Positions 18,542 to 28,044 of a stretch of 64,000 bases of DNA are shown in pieces (positions within the stretch are counted from its first letter, which is position 1; the number at the start of each line of letters is the position of its first letter). Source of the DNA: Burkholderia dolosa (GTDB lineage: Bacteria > Pseudomonadota > Gammaproteobacteria > Burkholderiales > Burkholderiaceae); the NCBI RefSeq assembly GCF_902499135.1, contig NZ_CABVPR010000002.1, positions 62,001 through 126,000 of the forward strand, read 5' to 3'. The translations under genes were made by a program, and so were the position numbers. A model generated the notes under the pieces. The model was not told the origin of the DNA and ran no database searches. It worked only from the letters and a program-made list of their open reading frames with translations.

Positions 18542-20605
18542 ATGCGTTATCCCCACCTGTTCAAACCCATGCAGCTGAACCAGCTGACGCTGCGCAACCG
18601 GATCGTCAGCACCGCGCACGCGGAGGTGTATGCCGAGCCGGGCGGCCTGCCGGGCGACCGCTACATCCGCTACTACGAAGAAAAGGCGAAGGGCGGCGTC
18701 GGCCTCGCGATCTGCGGCGGGTCGAGCCCCGTGTCGATCGACAGTCCGCAGAGCTGGTGGAAGTCGGTGAACCTGTCGAACGACAAGATCATCGATCCGC
18801 TCACGCGGCTCGCCGACGCGATGCACCGGCACGGCGCGAAGATCATGATCCAGGCGACGCACATGGGCCGCCGCTCGTCGTTCCACGGCGAGCACTGGCC
18901 GCACCTGATGTCGCCGTCGGGCGTGCGCGAGCCGGTGCACCGCGGCAACGCGAAGATCATCGAGATCGAGGAAATCCGCCGGATCATCGGCGACTTCGCG
19001 GCCGCCGCGAAGCGCGTGAAGGCGGCCGGCATGGACGGCATCGAGATCTCGGCCGCGCACCAGCATCTGATCGATCAGTTCTGGAGCCCACGTTCGAACC
19101 ACCGCACCGACGAATGGGGCGGCAGCCTGCAGAACCGGTTGCGCTTCGGCATCGAAGTGCTGACTGCGGTGCGCGAGGCGGTCGGCAAGGACTTCTGCGT
19201 CGGGCTGCGCATGTGCGGCGACGAATTCCACGAGGACGGCCTCGACCACGAAGCGCTGAAGGAAATCGCGCAGGCGATGTCGGAGACGGGGCTGATCGAT
19301 TATCTGAGCGTGGTCGGCTCCGGCGGCGACACGCACAACACGATCGCGAACTGCATGCCGCCGATGGCGCTGCCGCCGGAGCCGTTCGTGCATCTCGCGG
19401 CCGGCATCAAGTCGGTCGTGAAGATTCCGGTGATGCACGCGCAGAGCATCCGCGACGCGGGTCAGGCCGAGCGCCTGCTCGCGAACGGGATGATCGACCT
19501 CGTCGGCATGACGCGCGCGCAGATCGCCGATCCGCACATGGTGATCAAGATCCGCGACGGCCGCGAAGACGAGATCAAGCAGTGCGTCGGCGCGAACTAC
19601 TGCATCGACCGCCAGTACAACGGGCTCGACGTGCTGTGCATCCAGAACGCGGCCACGTCGCGCGAGGCGACGATGCCGCACATCATCGAGAAGTCGCGCG
19701 GCCCGAAGCGCAAGGTCGTCGTGGTCGGCGCGGGCCCGGCCGGCCTCGAGGCCGCGCGCGTCGCGAAGCTGCGCGGCCACGACGTCGTGCTGTTCGAGAA
19801 GAACGCGGAAGTCGGCGGGCAGGTGATGATCGCCGCGAAGGCGCCGCAGCGCGAACAGATGTCGGGGATCATCCGCTGGTTCGACATGGAGACGAAGCGT
19901 CTCGGCGTCGACCGCCGCCTCGGCGTCGCCGCCGACGAAAAGACGATCATGGCCGAGAAGCCGGACATCGTCGTGCTCGCGACCGGCGGGTCGAGCTTCA
20001 CGTGGCAGGTGCCGGGCTGGGGCGTCGCCGAAGGGCTCGCGGTCAGCTCGTGGGACATCCTGACCGGCAAGGTCGAGCCGAAGCAGAACGTGCTGCTGTT
20101 CGACGGCGTGAGCACGCACGCGGGCGCGGGCGTTGCCGATTTCATGGCGAGCCGCGGCTCGAAGGTCGAGGTCGTCACGCCCGACGTGAAGGTCGCCGAC
20201 GACTGCGGCGGCACGACGTTCCCGATCTTCTATCGCCGGCTGTACGCGCTCGGCGTGATCCAGACGCCGAACACGATGCTCGACCGCGTGTATGAGGAAG
20301 ACGGCAAGAAGATCGCGGTGCTGCGCAACGAATACACGGAGGAACTGGAAGAGCGCGCGGTCGACCAGGTCGTGATCGAGAACGGCTCGTCGCCGAACGA
20401 CGAGCTGTACTGGAAGCTGAAGCCGGAATCGCTGAACCGCGGCCAGATCGATCCGCACACGCTGTTCGCGGCCGAGCCGCAGCCGTGCCTGTCGGAAGAG
20501 CTCGGCAACGGCCGCTTCCTGCTGTTCCGTGTCGGCGACTGCATCTCGATGCACAACGTGCACGGCGCGATCTACGACTCTCTGCGTCTCGTGAAGGATT
20601 TCTGA
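18542..20605 (+). CDS. dgcA: Dimethylglycine catabolism protein DgcA (OYE-like flavoenzyme)
   Basis: A 687-aa trimethylamine-dehydrogenase-like flavoprotein. It has an N-terminal FMN TIM barrel (about 1-340), an iron-sulfur segment, then FAD/NAD-type Rossmann domains starting VVVVGAGPAGLEAARVA (about 395). In Pseudomonas DgcA is needed for dimethylglycine demethylation to sarcosine. The Fe-S segment has Cys348, Cys354 and Cys366 but Ala351 where trimethylamine dehydrogenase has its second Cys (CIGCNVC type). It is followed 2 bp later by dgcB and then etfA/etfB, which would carry the electrons to the membrane. The ATG has CCAGAGG upstream. Confidence 0.93.
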   Translation: MRYPHLFKPMQLNQLTLRNRIVSTAHAEVYAEPGGLPGDRYIRYYEEKAKGGVGLAICGGSSPVSIDSPQSWWKSVNLSNDKIIDPLTRLADAMHRHGAKIMIQATHMGRRSSFHGEHWPHLMSPSGVREPVHRGNAKIIEIEEIRRIIGDFAAAAKRVKAAGMDGIEISAAHQHLIDQFWSPRSNHRTDEWGGSLQNRLRFGIEVLTAVREAVGKDFCVGLRMCGDEFHEDGLDHEALKEIAQAMSETGLIDYLSVVGSGGDTHNTIANCMPPMALPPEPFVHLAAGIKSVVKIPVMHAQSIRDAGQAERLLANGMIDLVGMTRAQIADPHMVIKIRDGREDEIKQCVGANYCIDRQYNGLDVLCIQNAATSREATMPHIIEKSRGPKRKVVVVGAGPAGLEAARVAKLRGHDVVLFEKNAEVGGQVMIAAKAPQREQMSGIIRWFDMETKRLGVDRRLGVAADEKTIMAEKPDIVVLATGGSSFTWQVPGWGVAEGLAVSSWDILTGKVEPKQNVLLFDGVSTHAGAGVADFMASRGSKVEVVTPDVKVADDCGGTTFPIFYRRLYALGVIQTPNTMLDRVYEEDGKKIAVLRNEYTEELEERAVDQVVIENGSSPNDELYWKLKPESLNRGQIDPHTLFAAEPQPCLSEELGNGRFLLFRVGDCISMHNVHGAIYDSLRLVKDF

Positions 20606-20607
20606 CG

Positions 20608-22533
20608 ATGAATCCGGCTTTCCTGATTACCGCACTGCTGTGGCTGTCGGTGGCGGGGCTCGCGTTCGCGGTCGCGAAGCGCTCGTCGTACTGGCGTCTC
20701 GGGCGCGCGACGGCGCCCAGCTCGTTCGGCGTCGCGAACCTGTTCGCGATTCCGAAGCGCTACTTCGTCGACCTGCACCACGTGGTCGCCCGCGATCCGT
20801 ACATCGCGAAGACGCACGTCGCGACCGCAGGCGGCGCGATCGCCGCGCTCGCGCTGGTGTTCGTCAACTACGGGCTCGCGATCTATTCGCCGTGGCTCGA
20901 CAGGCTGATCTTCGTCGCGGCGCTCGCGATGCTCGTCGGCGCGGTGTTCGTGTGGCGCCGCCGCGCGGCGAAGAACGTGCCGGCCCGCCTGTCGCGCGGC
21001 CCGTGGAATACGCTGCCGTGGCTGCTCGGTTCGTTCGCGCTCGGTCTCGTGCTGTTCATGCTGGTGCCGGCCGGCGCGATGTCGGGCGCGTTCGCGGTGC
21101 TCTGCGCGCTGCTGATCGGCATCGGCGCGTTCACGATGACCGTCGGCGCCGCGAAGGGCGGCCCGATGAAGCATGCGATCGCCGGGCTGCTGCATCTCGC
21201 GTTCCATCCGCGCCAGGAGCGCTTCGCGGCCACCCGCGACGCGTTCACCGGCAACGGCACCGCCACGCCGCCGACCGCGCTGAAGCTGCCGGACATCGAG
21301 CAGCAGGAGTACGGCGTCGCGAAGCCCGTCGAATTCCGCTGGAACCAGCTGCTGAGCTTCGATGCGTGCGTGCAGTGCGGCAAGTGCGAAGCCGCGTGTC
21401 CCGCGTTCGCGTCCGGCCAGCCGCTGAACCCGAAGAAGCTGATTCAGGATCTCGTCGTCGGGATGGCCGGCGGCACCGATGCCGCCTATGCGGGCAGCCC
21501 GACGCCGGGGATTCCGGTCGGCCGGCATCGCGGCGAGCCGAACGGTCCAATCGTGTCCGCGCTGATCGAAGAGCAGACGCTGTGGTCGTGCACGACCTGC
21601 CGCGCATGCGTGCAGGAGTGCCCGATGCTGATCGAGCACGTCGATGCGATCGTCGACATGCGCCGCAACCGCACGCTCGTGCACGGCACGGTGCCCGGCA
21701 AGGGCCCGGAAGTGCTCGCGAACCTGCGCGAGACGGGCACGATGGGCGGCTACGACACGGCCGCGCGCTACGACTGGTCGGTCGATCTGAACGCGCCGGT
21801 CGCGCAGCCGGGCAAGCCGGTCGACGTGCTGTTCGTCGCGGGCGAAGGCGCGTTCGACATGCGGTATCAGCGCACGCTGCGTGCGTTCGTGAAGGTGCTG
21901 AACAAGGCGGGCGTCGACTATGCGGTGCTCGGCCCGAACGAGACCGACACCGGCGACGTCGCGCGCCGCCTCGGCGACGAAGCGACGTTCCAGCAGATGG
22001 CGAAGCGCCTGATCGGCACGCTCGGCGAGCTGTCGTACCGGCAGATCGTGACGGCCGACCCGCACGTGATGCACAGCCTGCGCAACGAATACCGCGCGCT
22101 CGGGCTGCGCGTGACGGTCAAGCATCACACGACGTATCTGGCGGAGCTGGCGGACAGCGGCAGGATCGCGCCGAAGGCCGTCGATGCGCTGCGCGAGAAA
22201 CGCACCACGTATCACGATCCGTGCTACCTCGGCCGCTACAACGGCGAAACCGAATCGCCGCGCAAGCTGCTGAAGACGATCGGCATCCAGGTCGTCGAGA
22301 TGGAGCGCAACGGGATGCGCGGCCGCTGCTGCGGCGGTGGCGGCGGTGCGCCGCTGACCGACATCCCCGGCAAGCAGCGCATTCCCGACATCCGGATCGC
22401 CGACGCGCGCGCGGTCGGCGCGGAAGTGGTCGCGGTCGGATGCCCGAACTGCACGGCGATGCTCGAAGGCGTCGTGGGCCCGCGCCCCGACGTGCTCGAC
22501 GTGGCCGAACTCGTTGCCGCGTCGCTGGAGTGA
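20608..22533 (+). CDS. dgcB: Dimethylglycine catabolism protein DgcB (membrane Fe-S oxidoreductase)
   Basis: A 641-aa protein with about four to five N-terminal membrane helices (to about residue 190), then two 4Fe-4S ferredoxin motifs (Cys254/257/260/264 and Cys328/331/334/338). The C-terminal part carries CCG-type heterodisulfide-reductase domains (YHDPCYLGRYN, then CCGGGGG). This layout fits an ETF:quinone-type electron conduit in the inner membrane. The start overlaps the dgcA end region with a 2-bp gap, so translation is coupled. It probably receives electrons from DgcA through the adjacent ETF and passes them to quinone; that direction is inferred from the fold. Confidence 0.92.
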   Translation: MNPAFLITALLWLSVAGLAFAVAKRSSYWRLGRATAPSSFGVANLFAIPKRYFVDLHHVVARDPYIAKTHVATAGGAIAALALVFVNYGLAIYSPWLDRLIFVAALAMLVGAVFVWRRRAAKNVPARLSRGPWNTLPWLLGSFALGLVLFMLVPAGAMSGAFAVLCALLIGIGAFTMTVGAAKGGPMKHAIAGLLHLAFHPRQERFAATRDAFTGNGTATPPTALKLPDIEQQEYGVAKPVEFRWNQLLSFDACVQCGKCEAACPAFASGQPLNPKKLIQDLVVGMAGGTDAAYAGSPTPGIPVGRHRGEPNGPIVSALIEEQTLWSCTTCRACVQECPMLIEHVDAIVDMRRNRTLVHGTVPGKGPEVLANLRETGTMGGYDTAARYDWSVDLNAPVAQPGKPVDVLFVAGEGAFDMRYQRTLRAFVKVLNKAGVDYAVLGPNETDTGDVARRLGDEATFQQMAKRLIGTLGELSYRQIVTADPHVMHSLRNEYRALGLRVTVKHHTTYLAELADSGRIAPKAVDALREKRTTYHDPCYLGRYNGETESPRKLLKTIGIQVVEMERNGMRGRCCGGGGGAPLTDIPGKQRIPDIRIADARAVGAEVVAVGCPNCTAMLEGVVGPRPDVLDVAELVAASLE

Positions 22534-22537
22534 ATCG

Positions 22538-23707
22538 ATGAACAAGATCAAACGAATCGATCCGCGTCGGCCGTTCATCATCACGGCCGCCGGCCTGAAG
22601 CGCATCACGCTCGGCGAGGAAGGCAGCGCCGATGCGAGCGCCGCGCAGTGGCCCGCGCACGGCCACGCGGCGGCGGCCGCGAAGCCGCGCCGCGCGGTGC
22701 AGGACCCGAAGCGCGTGCTGCTCGTCGTCGCGCACGGCGAGCGCGGCGCGCTCGACGATCACGCGCGGCAGGCGATCGCCGCCGCCGCGCTGCTCGCCGA
22801 TGCGCAGACGGAAGTCGCGCTGCTCGCGTTCGGCGAACTGAAGGACGACGTGGCCGAGCTCGGCGTCGACAAGCTCGTCGAACTGGCGGGCTTCGACCGC
22901 CGCGCATTCGCGCCTGAAAGCGAACTGCAGGCATTGCAGGCGTGCGTGGCCGCATTGGCGCCGAAGCACGTGTTCGTTCCCGACAACGCGACGGGCGACG
23001 GCGATCTCGGCCGGCGTTACGCGGCGGCCGCCGGCGCGAGCGTCGCGACGCACGTGGTCGAGATCGACGCGCAGCACGTCGGCGCCTATGCGCACGCCGG
23101 ACGCGCGTTCGCGACGCGCGCGCTGCCCGACGTGATCCTGCTCGCGCCGAACGCGGTCGACACGAAGCTGCCGTTCGTCGGCGCCGGCGAACGGCTGGCC
23201 GCCGACTTCATCCGCCCGGCCGCCGATGCCGCGCAGCCGTACCGCGACCTCGGCCTCGAGGAGCTCGACGCCGCGCAGGTCGCGCTCGAGGAAGCCGACT
23301 TCATCGTGTCGGCCGGCAACGGCGTATCGGACATCGCCGCGTTCGAGCGGCTGGCCGGCGTGTTCGGCGCGGCGATCGGCGCGAGCCGGGTCGCCGTGGA
23401 CAACGGCCACTTCACGCGCGACAAGCAGGTCGGCGCGACCGGCAAGACGGTCGAGGCGAGCGTGTACATCGCGTTCGGCATCTCGGGCGCGGTGCAGCAC
23501 CTGCAGGGCATCAAGGACTGCCGCCACGTGATCGCGGTGAACCTCGACGGCAGCGCGCCGATCGCGAAGCGCGCGAACCTGACGGTGGTCGGCGATGCGC
23601 AGGCGACGATCGCCGCGCTGATCGAACAGGTGCAGGCCGCGCGCGCGGCGCGCGGGCAATCGCCGGCCGCGGTCGGCACCCACGAACCGGAAGGAGTCGC
23701 AGCATGA
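22538..23707 (+). CDS. etfA: Electron transfer flavoprotein alpha-type subunit (dgc cluster)
   Basis: A 389-aa ETF alpha/FixB-like protein. The C-terminal FAD-binding region is clear: ADFIVSAGNGV, then GATGKTVEASVYIAFGISGAVQH near 300-325. The N-terminal 60 residues, rich in Ala and including ADASAAQWPAHGHAAAAA, are longer than in housekeeping EtfA, a feature of the betaine-cluster paralogues. It starts 4 bp after dgcB and overlaps etfB by 4 bp (ATGA). It probably accepts electrons specifically from the dimethylglycine or sarcosine demethylases rather than from beta-oxidation. Confidence 0.92.
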   Translation: MNKIKRIDPRRPFIITAAGLKRITLGEEGSADASAAQWPAHGHAAAAAKPRRAVQDPKRVLLVVAHGERGALDDHARQAIAAAALLADAQTEVALLAFGELKDDVAELGVDKLVELAGFDRRAFAPESELQALQACVAALAPKHVFVPDNATGDGDLGRRYAAAAGASVATHVVEIDAQHVGAYAHAGRAFATRALPDVILLAPNAVDTKLPFVGAGERLAADFIRPAADAAQPYRDLGLEELDAAQVALEEADFIVSAGNGVSDIAAFERLAGVFGAAIGASRVAVDNGHFTRDKQVGATGKTVEASVYIAFGISGAVQHLQGIKDCRHVIAVNLDGSAPIAKRANLTVVGDAQATIAALIEQVQAARAARGQSPAAVGTHEPEGVAA

Positions 23708-24489
23708 ACGCACCCCGCCAGTTGCAACGCATCGCGGTGCTCGTGTCGGTCGGCCGGCATCCGGTCAGCGGCACCGCGCGCTACAGCCGCAACGACGCGG
23801 CCGCGCTCGAGATCGGCCGCCAGCTCGCGGAGCGGCATCGCGCGCAGCTCGACGTGATCCATGCGGGCGATCCGGCCACCGCGGCGCTTGCCGAATACCT
23901 CGCGCTCGGCGCGCGGGAAGTCGAGGTGCTCGCCTCCCGCGACGGCGACGATGCCGCGCACGCGCTGGCCGCGCGCGTCGACGGATACGACCTCGTGCTG
24001 ACCGGCACGCGCGCGGAAGGCGCGTACGACACCGGGATGCTTCCGTATCGCGTCGCCGCGGCGCTCGGCTATCCGCTCGTCGGCTCGGCCGTCGACGTGA
24101 CGATCGACGGCGGCCGCGCGGCGATTCGGCAATTTTTGCCGAAAGGGCTGCGGCGGCGCGTCGACGCCGCGCTGCCGGCGGTCGTCGCCGTGCATCCGCT
24201 CGCGAATGCGCAGCCGCGCTATGCGTATGCGCGGCTGCGGGCCGGCACGATCCGCCCGACGCTCGCCGCGACCGGCGCGGACGCCGACGCGGCCGCATGG
24301 AAGGTCGGCGCGATCGAGCGTAAACCCGTGAAGCTCGCGGCGGCCGAGAAGCGCTCCGGGCACGCGCGGATGCTGTCCGCGACGACGACCGAAAGCCGCG
24401 GCGGAAACGTCGTAAATGAAGGGAGTTCGGTCGAAAAAGCACAAGTGATCCTCGCGTATTTGCGCGAGCATCAGCTCATCGACTACTGA
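23704..24489 (+). CDS. etfB: Electron transfer flavoprotein beta-type subunit (dgc cluster)
   Basis: A 261-aa ETF beta/FixA-like protein starting within the etfA stop codon (ATGA overlap), with GGAAGGAG upstream. The adenine-nucleotide-binding fold is recognisable from IAVLVSVGRHPVSG, the LVLTGTRAEGAYDTGMLPYRVA segment (the DGDTAQVGP-type region of ordinary EtfB) and the basic KGLRRRVDAALPAVVAV stretch. It partners the alpha subunit upstream. The C-terminal SSVEKAQVILAYLREHQLIDY tail resembles that of other betaine-cluster ETF beta proteins. gbcA follows after 53 bp. Confidence 0.9.
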   Translation: MNAPRQLQRIAVLVSVGRHPVSGTARYSRNDAAALEIGRQLAERHRAQLDVIHAGDPATAALAEYLALGAREVEVLASRDGDDAAHALAARVDGYDLVLTGTRAEGAYDTGMLPYRVAAALGYPLVGSAVDVTIDGGRAAIRQFLPKGLRRRVDAALPAVVAVHPLANAQPRYAYARLRAGTIRPTLAATGADADAAAWKVGAIERKPVKLAAAEKRSGHARMLSATTTESRGGNVVNEGSSVEKAQVILAYLREHQLIDY

Positions 24490-24542
24490 TTTTGATGCCT
24501 GTCGGCAACACACACTGGGATGCAAGGAATCCGGAGCAAACG

Positions 24543-25784
24543 ATGAAAGTATCGGCAGACATTCGTGCACTGATCGAGCGGCGCAAGGAAGGCTACAGCC
24601 TCGAGGCGCCGTTTTACACGAGCGAGGAGATCTTCGCGCTCGACATGGAAGCGATCTTCCGCCAGCACTGGATCCAGGTGGCGGTCGAGCCCGACATTCC
24701 CGAGCCGGGCGACTACGTGACGGTCGAGCTCGGCAGCGACTCGATCCTGATCGTGCGCGACGACGACATGGAAATCCGCGCATTCCACAACGTGTGCCGC
24801 CATCGCGGCGCGCGCCTGTGCAACGAGGACAAGGGCTCGGTCGGCAACATCGTGTGCCCGTACCACAGCTGGACCTACAACCTGACCGGCCAGCTGATGT
24901 TCGCCGAGCACATGGGCGAGAAGTTCGACCGCTGCAAGCACAGCCTGAAGCCGGTGCACGTCGAGAACCTCGCGGGCCTGATCTTCATCTGCCTGGCCGA
25001 CGAGCCGCCGGCCGACTTCGCGCAGATGCGCGCCGCGATGGAGCCGTACCTGCTGCCGCACGATCTGCCGAACACGAAGATCGCCGCGCAGATCGACATC
25101 ATCGAGGAAGGCAACTGGAAGCTCACGATGGAGAACAACCGCGAGTGCTATCACTGCGTCGCGAACCATCCGGAGCTGACGATCTCGCTGTACGAATACG
25201 GGTTCGGCTACCAGCGCTCGGAGGCGAACGCCGAAGGGATGGACGCGTTCGCGGAAACCTGCATCCGCCGCGGCAAGGAATGGGCCGAGATGGGGCTGCC
25301 GTCGGTCGAGATCGAGAAGCTGCTCGACGTGACCGGCTTTCGCACGCAGCGCCTGCCGCTCGATCGCAGCGGCGAATCGCAGACGCTCGACGCGAAGGTC
25401 GCGTCGAAGAAGCTGCTCGGCGAATTCCGTCAGGCCGATCTCGGCGGGCTGTCGTTCTGGACGCAGCCGAACTCGTGGCACCACTTCATGAGCGACCACA
25501 TCGTCACGTTCTCGGTGATTCCGCTGTCGGCCGGCAAGACGCTCGTGCGCACGAAGTGGCTCGTGCACAAGGACGCGAAGGAAGGCATCGACTACGACGT
25601 GAAGAACCTGACGGCCGTGTGGAACGCGACCAACGACCAGGATCGCGCGCTCGTCGAGTTCTCGCAGCGCGGCGCGAACAGCAGCGCATACGAGCCCGGA
25701 CCGTATTCGCCGTACACGGAAGGCCTCGTCGAGAAGTTCTCGGCGTGGTACATCGGCCGGCTCGCCGAAAAGACCGGCGCGTAG
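24543..25784 (+). CDS. gbcA: Glycine betaine monooxygenase oxygenase subunit GbcA
   Basis: A 413-aa Rieske non-heme iron oxygenase that removes a methyl group from glycine betaine to give dimethylglycine and formaldehyde. The Rieske [2Fe-2S] ligands are Cys85-His87 (CRHRGARL) and Cys105-His108 (CPYHSW). The mononuclear iron site is marked by NWKLTMENNRECYHCVANH, with its two histidines. The ATG at 24543 with GGAGC upstream is chosen over an upstream in-frame ATG at 24495 that lacks a ribosome site and would sit against etfB. gbcB, its reductase, follows after 111 bp. GbdR-dependent activation is expected from Pseudomonas. Confidence 0.95.
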   Translation: MKVSADIRALIERRKEGYSLEAPFYTSEEIFALDMEAIFRQHWIQVAVEPDIPEPGDYVTVELGSDSILIVRDDDMEIRAFHNVCRHRGARLCNEDKGSVGNIVCPYHSWTYNLTGQLMFAEHMGEKFDRCKHSLKPVHVENLAGLIFICLADEPPADFAQMRAAMEPYLLPHDLPNTKIAAQIDIIEEGNWKLTMENNRECYHCVANHPELTISLYEYGFGYQRSEANAEGMDAFAETCIRRGKEWAEMGLPSVEIEKLLDVTGFRTQRLPLDRSGESQTLDAKVASKKLLGEFRQADLGGLSFWTQPNSWHHFMSDHIVTFSVIPLSAGKTLVRTKWLVHKDAKEGIDYDVKNLTAVWNATNDQDRALVEFSQRGANSSAYEPGPYSPYTEGLVEKFSAWYIGRLAEKTGA

Positions 25785-25895
25785 CCGTCGCGGCGTACAA
25801 GCGGAGTCACGAATGAAACCATCCCCACGCTCACTTTGCGCGCGGCCCGTCCACGGTGCCGCGCGCTGCGCCGGGGCGCCCCTGCGGAGGCAGAC

Positions 25896-27044
25896 ATGAT
25901 GCGAGATGCAGCGAATTTCGAGCCGGCCGACAGCCGGGTCACGCGCCCGGCGTTCTGGAACGCGCTGCCCGAGCGCTGGACGAGCGACGTCGAGGAAACG
26001 CTGGTGTGCTGCCAGGTCCGGCAGGAAACGCATGACGTGAAGAGCTTCTTCTTCCGTTCGCCGCAAGGCCGCGCGTTCTCGTTCGAGCCCGGCCAGTTCA
26101 TCACGCTCGAGCTCGACATCGACGGCGAGACGATCAACCGCTGCTACACGATTTCGTCGTCGCCGGCGCGGCCGCACACGATCTCGATCACGGTCAAGCG
26201 CGTGCCGGGCGGCAAGGTGTCGAACTGGCTGCACGACAACCTGCAGCCGGGCGCATCCGTGCGCGTGCTCGGCCCGGCCGGCGAATTCACGTGCGCGCGG
26301 CATCCGGCGCGCAAGTATCTGTTCCTGTCGGCCGGTTCGGGCATCACGCCGCTGATGTCGATGAGCCGCGCGCATCACGACCTCGCCGAGGATCGCGACA
26401 TCGTGTTCGTGCACAGCGCCCGCACGCCGGACGACATCATCTTCGCGCGCGAGCTCGATCTGATCGCGTCGAATCATACGAACTTCCGCACGTCGTTCGT
26501 CGTCGAGCGCGTCGGCGCGCGCACGAACTGGCCGGGCGTCACGGGCTTCCTGACGCTGCCGCTGCTGAAGCTGATCGCGCCGGACTTCATGGAGCGCGAG
26601 GTCTTCACGTGCGGCCCGGCGCCGTACATGAAGGCGGTGCGCGACCTGCTCGACGAAGCCGGATTCGACCGCAGCCGCTATCACGAGGAAAGCTTCTCGT
26701 TCGAAACGCTCGCGCAGACCGCGAGCGACGACGTGCGCGCGGAGCTCGCGCCGCTCGCGGACGGCGCCGACGTCGCGACCAAGCAGTTCAAGGTCAGCTT
26801 CGCGAAGAGCAATCGCGAGATCGCGTGCGGCTCCGGGCAGCACGTGCTCGACGCCGCACGGCAGTCGGGCGTGCGGCTGCCCGCATCGTGCACGCAGGGC
26901 ATGTGCGGCACCTGCAAGGTGAAGCTGGTGTCGGGGCAGGTCGACATGAAGCACAACGGCGGCATCCGCCAGCGCGAGATCGACCAGGGGATGGTGCTGC
27001 TGTGCTGCAGCAAGCCGCTGTCGGACCTCGTCATCGACAAGTAA
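25896..27044 (+). CDS. gbcB: Glycine betaine monooxygenase reductase subunit GbcB
   Basis: A 382-aa flavin/iron-sulfur reductase. Order: N-terminal FAD-binding domain with INRCYTISSSPARP (about 85-98), NAD-binding domain with FLSAGSGITPLMSMSRA, and a C-terminal plant-type [2Fe-2S] ferredoxin domain (Cys332, Cys337, Cys340 and the CC pair at 370-371). It passes electrons from NAD(P)H to GbcA. The ATG at 25896 follows CGGAGG; the second Met directly after could also serve. An upstream in-frame start at 25836 lacks such a site. Confidence 0.94.
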   Translation: MMRDAANFEPADSRVTRPAFWNALPERWTSDVEETLVCCQVRQETHDVKSFFFRSPQGRAFSFEPGQFITLELDIDGETINRCYTISSSPARPHTISITVKRVPGGKVSNWLHDNLQPGASVRVLGPAGEFTCARHPARKYLFLSAGSGITPLMSMSRAHHDLAEDRDIVFVHSARTPDDIIFARELDLIASNHTNFRTSFVVERVGARTNWPGVTGFLTLPLLKLIAPDFMEREVFTCGPAPYMKAVRDLLDEAGFDRSRYHEESFSFETLAQTASDDVRAELAPLADGADVATKQFKVSFAKSNREIACGSGQHVLDAARQSGVRLPASCTQGMCGTCKVKLVSGQVDMKHNGGIRQREIDQGMVLLCCSKPLSDLVIDK

Positions 27045-27064
27045 CTAAAAAAAGCGCCATCGGG

Positions 27065-27089
27065 TGTCCGCGGACGTCGTCTGCGGACA
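27065..27089. promoter_or_regulatory. Inverted repeat upstream of binding-protein gene
   Basis: TGTCCGC (27065-27071) and GCGGACA (27083-27089) are perfect inverted arms around 11 bp, one helical turn apart. A further CTGTCGG lies at 27095-27101. It is 90-115 bp before the start of the substrate-binding protein gene, so it may be an activator site or the stem of a weak gbcB terminator (no T-run follows). Confidence 0.45.
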
Positions 27090-27180
27090 AGCATCTGTCG
27101 GAAAACGACGATACCGCGGAATTGTGGTTGAAGAACCTAGAGAGACAACGCGCACGGTGCGCATATCAAGGAGATCGACC

Positions 27181-28044
27181 ATGAAGCTACTCGGAAAACT
27201 GTTGTGGACCGGCGTCCTGTCGGCGACGATGGCGTTGAGCGCATCGGCGTTCGCGGATACGAAGCCGACGCTGAAGATCGGCTACGTCGAAGGCTGGGAC
27301 GACAGCGTCGCGACGTCGAACGTCGCCGCGCGGATCATCGAAAAGAAGCTCGGCTATCAGGTGCAGCTCGTGCCGGTCGCGGCCGGGATCATGTGGCAGG
27401 GCGTCGCGCGCGGCGATCTCGACGCGACGCTGTCCGCATGGCTGCCCGTCACGCACGGGTCGTACTGGGACGAATACAAGAGCAAGGTCGTCGATCTCGG
27501 CGCGAACTTCCCCGACGCGAAGATCGGCCTGATCGTGCCGGCGTACGTAAAGGCGAAGAGCATCGAGGATCTGAACGCGGAGAAGAGCAGCTTCGGCGGG
27601 CGCATCGTCGGCATCGACGCAGGCGCAGGCGTGATGCGCAAGACCGACGACGCGATCAAGAGCTACGGCCTCAGCTATACGCTGATGCCGAGCTCGGGCA
27701 GCGCGATGACGGCCGAGCTGTCGCGCTCGGTGAACGCGAACAAGCCGGTGATCGTGACCGGCTGGGCGCCGCACTGGATGTTCGCGAAATGGAAGCTGCG
27801 CTTCCTCGACGATCCGAAGAAAGTGTTCGGCGGCGCCGAGCACGTCGACAGCGTCGTGAATCCGTCGCTCGAAACGAAGGCGAAGCCGGTCGTCGCGTTC
27901 CTGAAGAAATTCCAGTGGAAGCCGGGCGAAATCGACAGCGTGATGCTGGCGATCCAGAACGGCTCGAAGCCGGAAGCGGCCGCCGACGCATGGATCGCAG
28001 CGCATGCGGACCGCGTCAACGCGTGGACGGAAGGCGCGCAATAA
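27181..28044 (+). CDS. Periplasmic betaine/choline-type substrate-binding protein (OpuAC family)
   Basis: A 287-aa solute-binding protein with a cleaved signal peptide (about 1-24, ending ASAFA) and the OpuAC/ProX fold (KIGYVEGWDDSVATSN at the start, SAWLPVTHGSYW in the middle, TGWAPHWMFAKWKLRFLDDP later). The aromatic residues Trp/Tyr in these motifs are those that cage quaternary ammonium groups in the family. The ATG at 27181 has AAGGAGATC upstream. No permease or ATPase gene adjoins it, so it probably feeds a shared ABC transporter core encoded elsewhere, as do BetX/CaiX-type proteins in Pseudomonas. Confidence 0.88.
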   Translation: MKLLGKLLWTGVLSATMALSASAFADTKPTLKIGYVEGWDDSVATSNVAARIIEKKLGYQVQLVPVAAGIMWQGVARGDLDATLSAWLPVTHGSYWDEYKSKVVDLGANFPDAKIGLIVPAYVKAKSIEDLNAEKSSFGGRIVGIDAGAGVMRKTDDAIKSYGLSYTLMPSSGSAMTAELSRSVNANKPVIVTGWAPHWMFAKWKLRFLDDPKKVFGGAEHVDSVVNPSLETKAKPVVAFLKKFQWKPGEIDSVMLAIQNGSKPEAAADAWIAAHADRVNAWTEGAQ

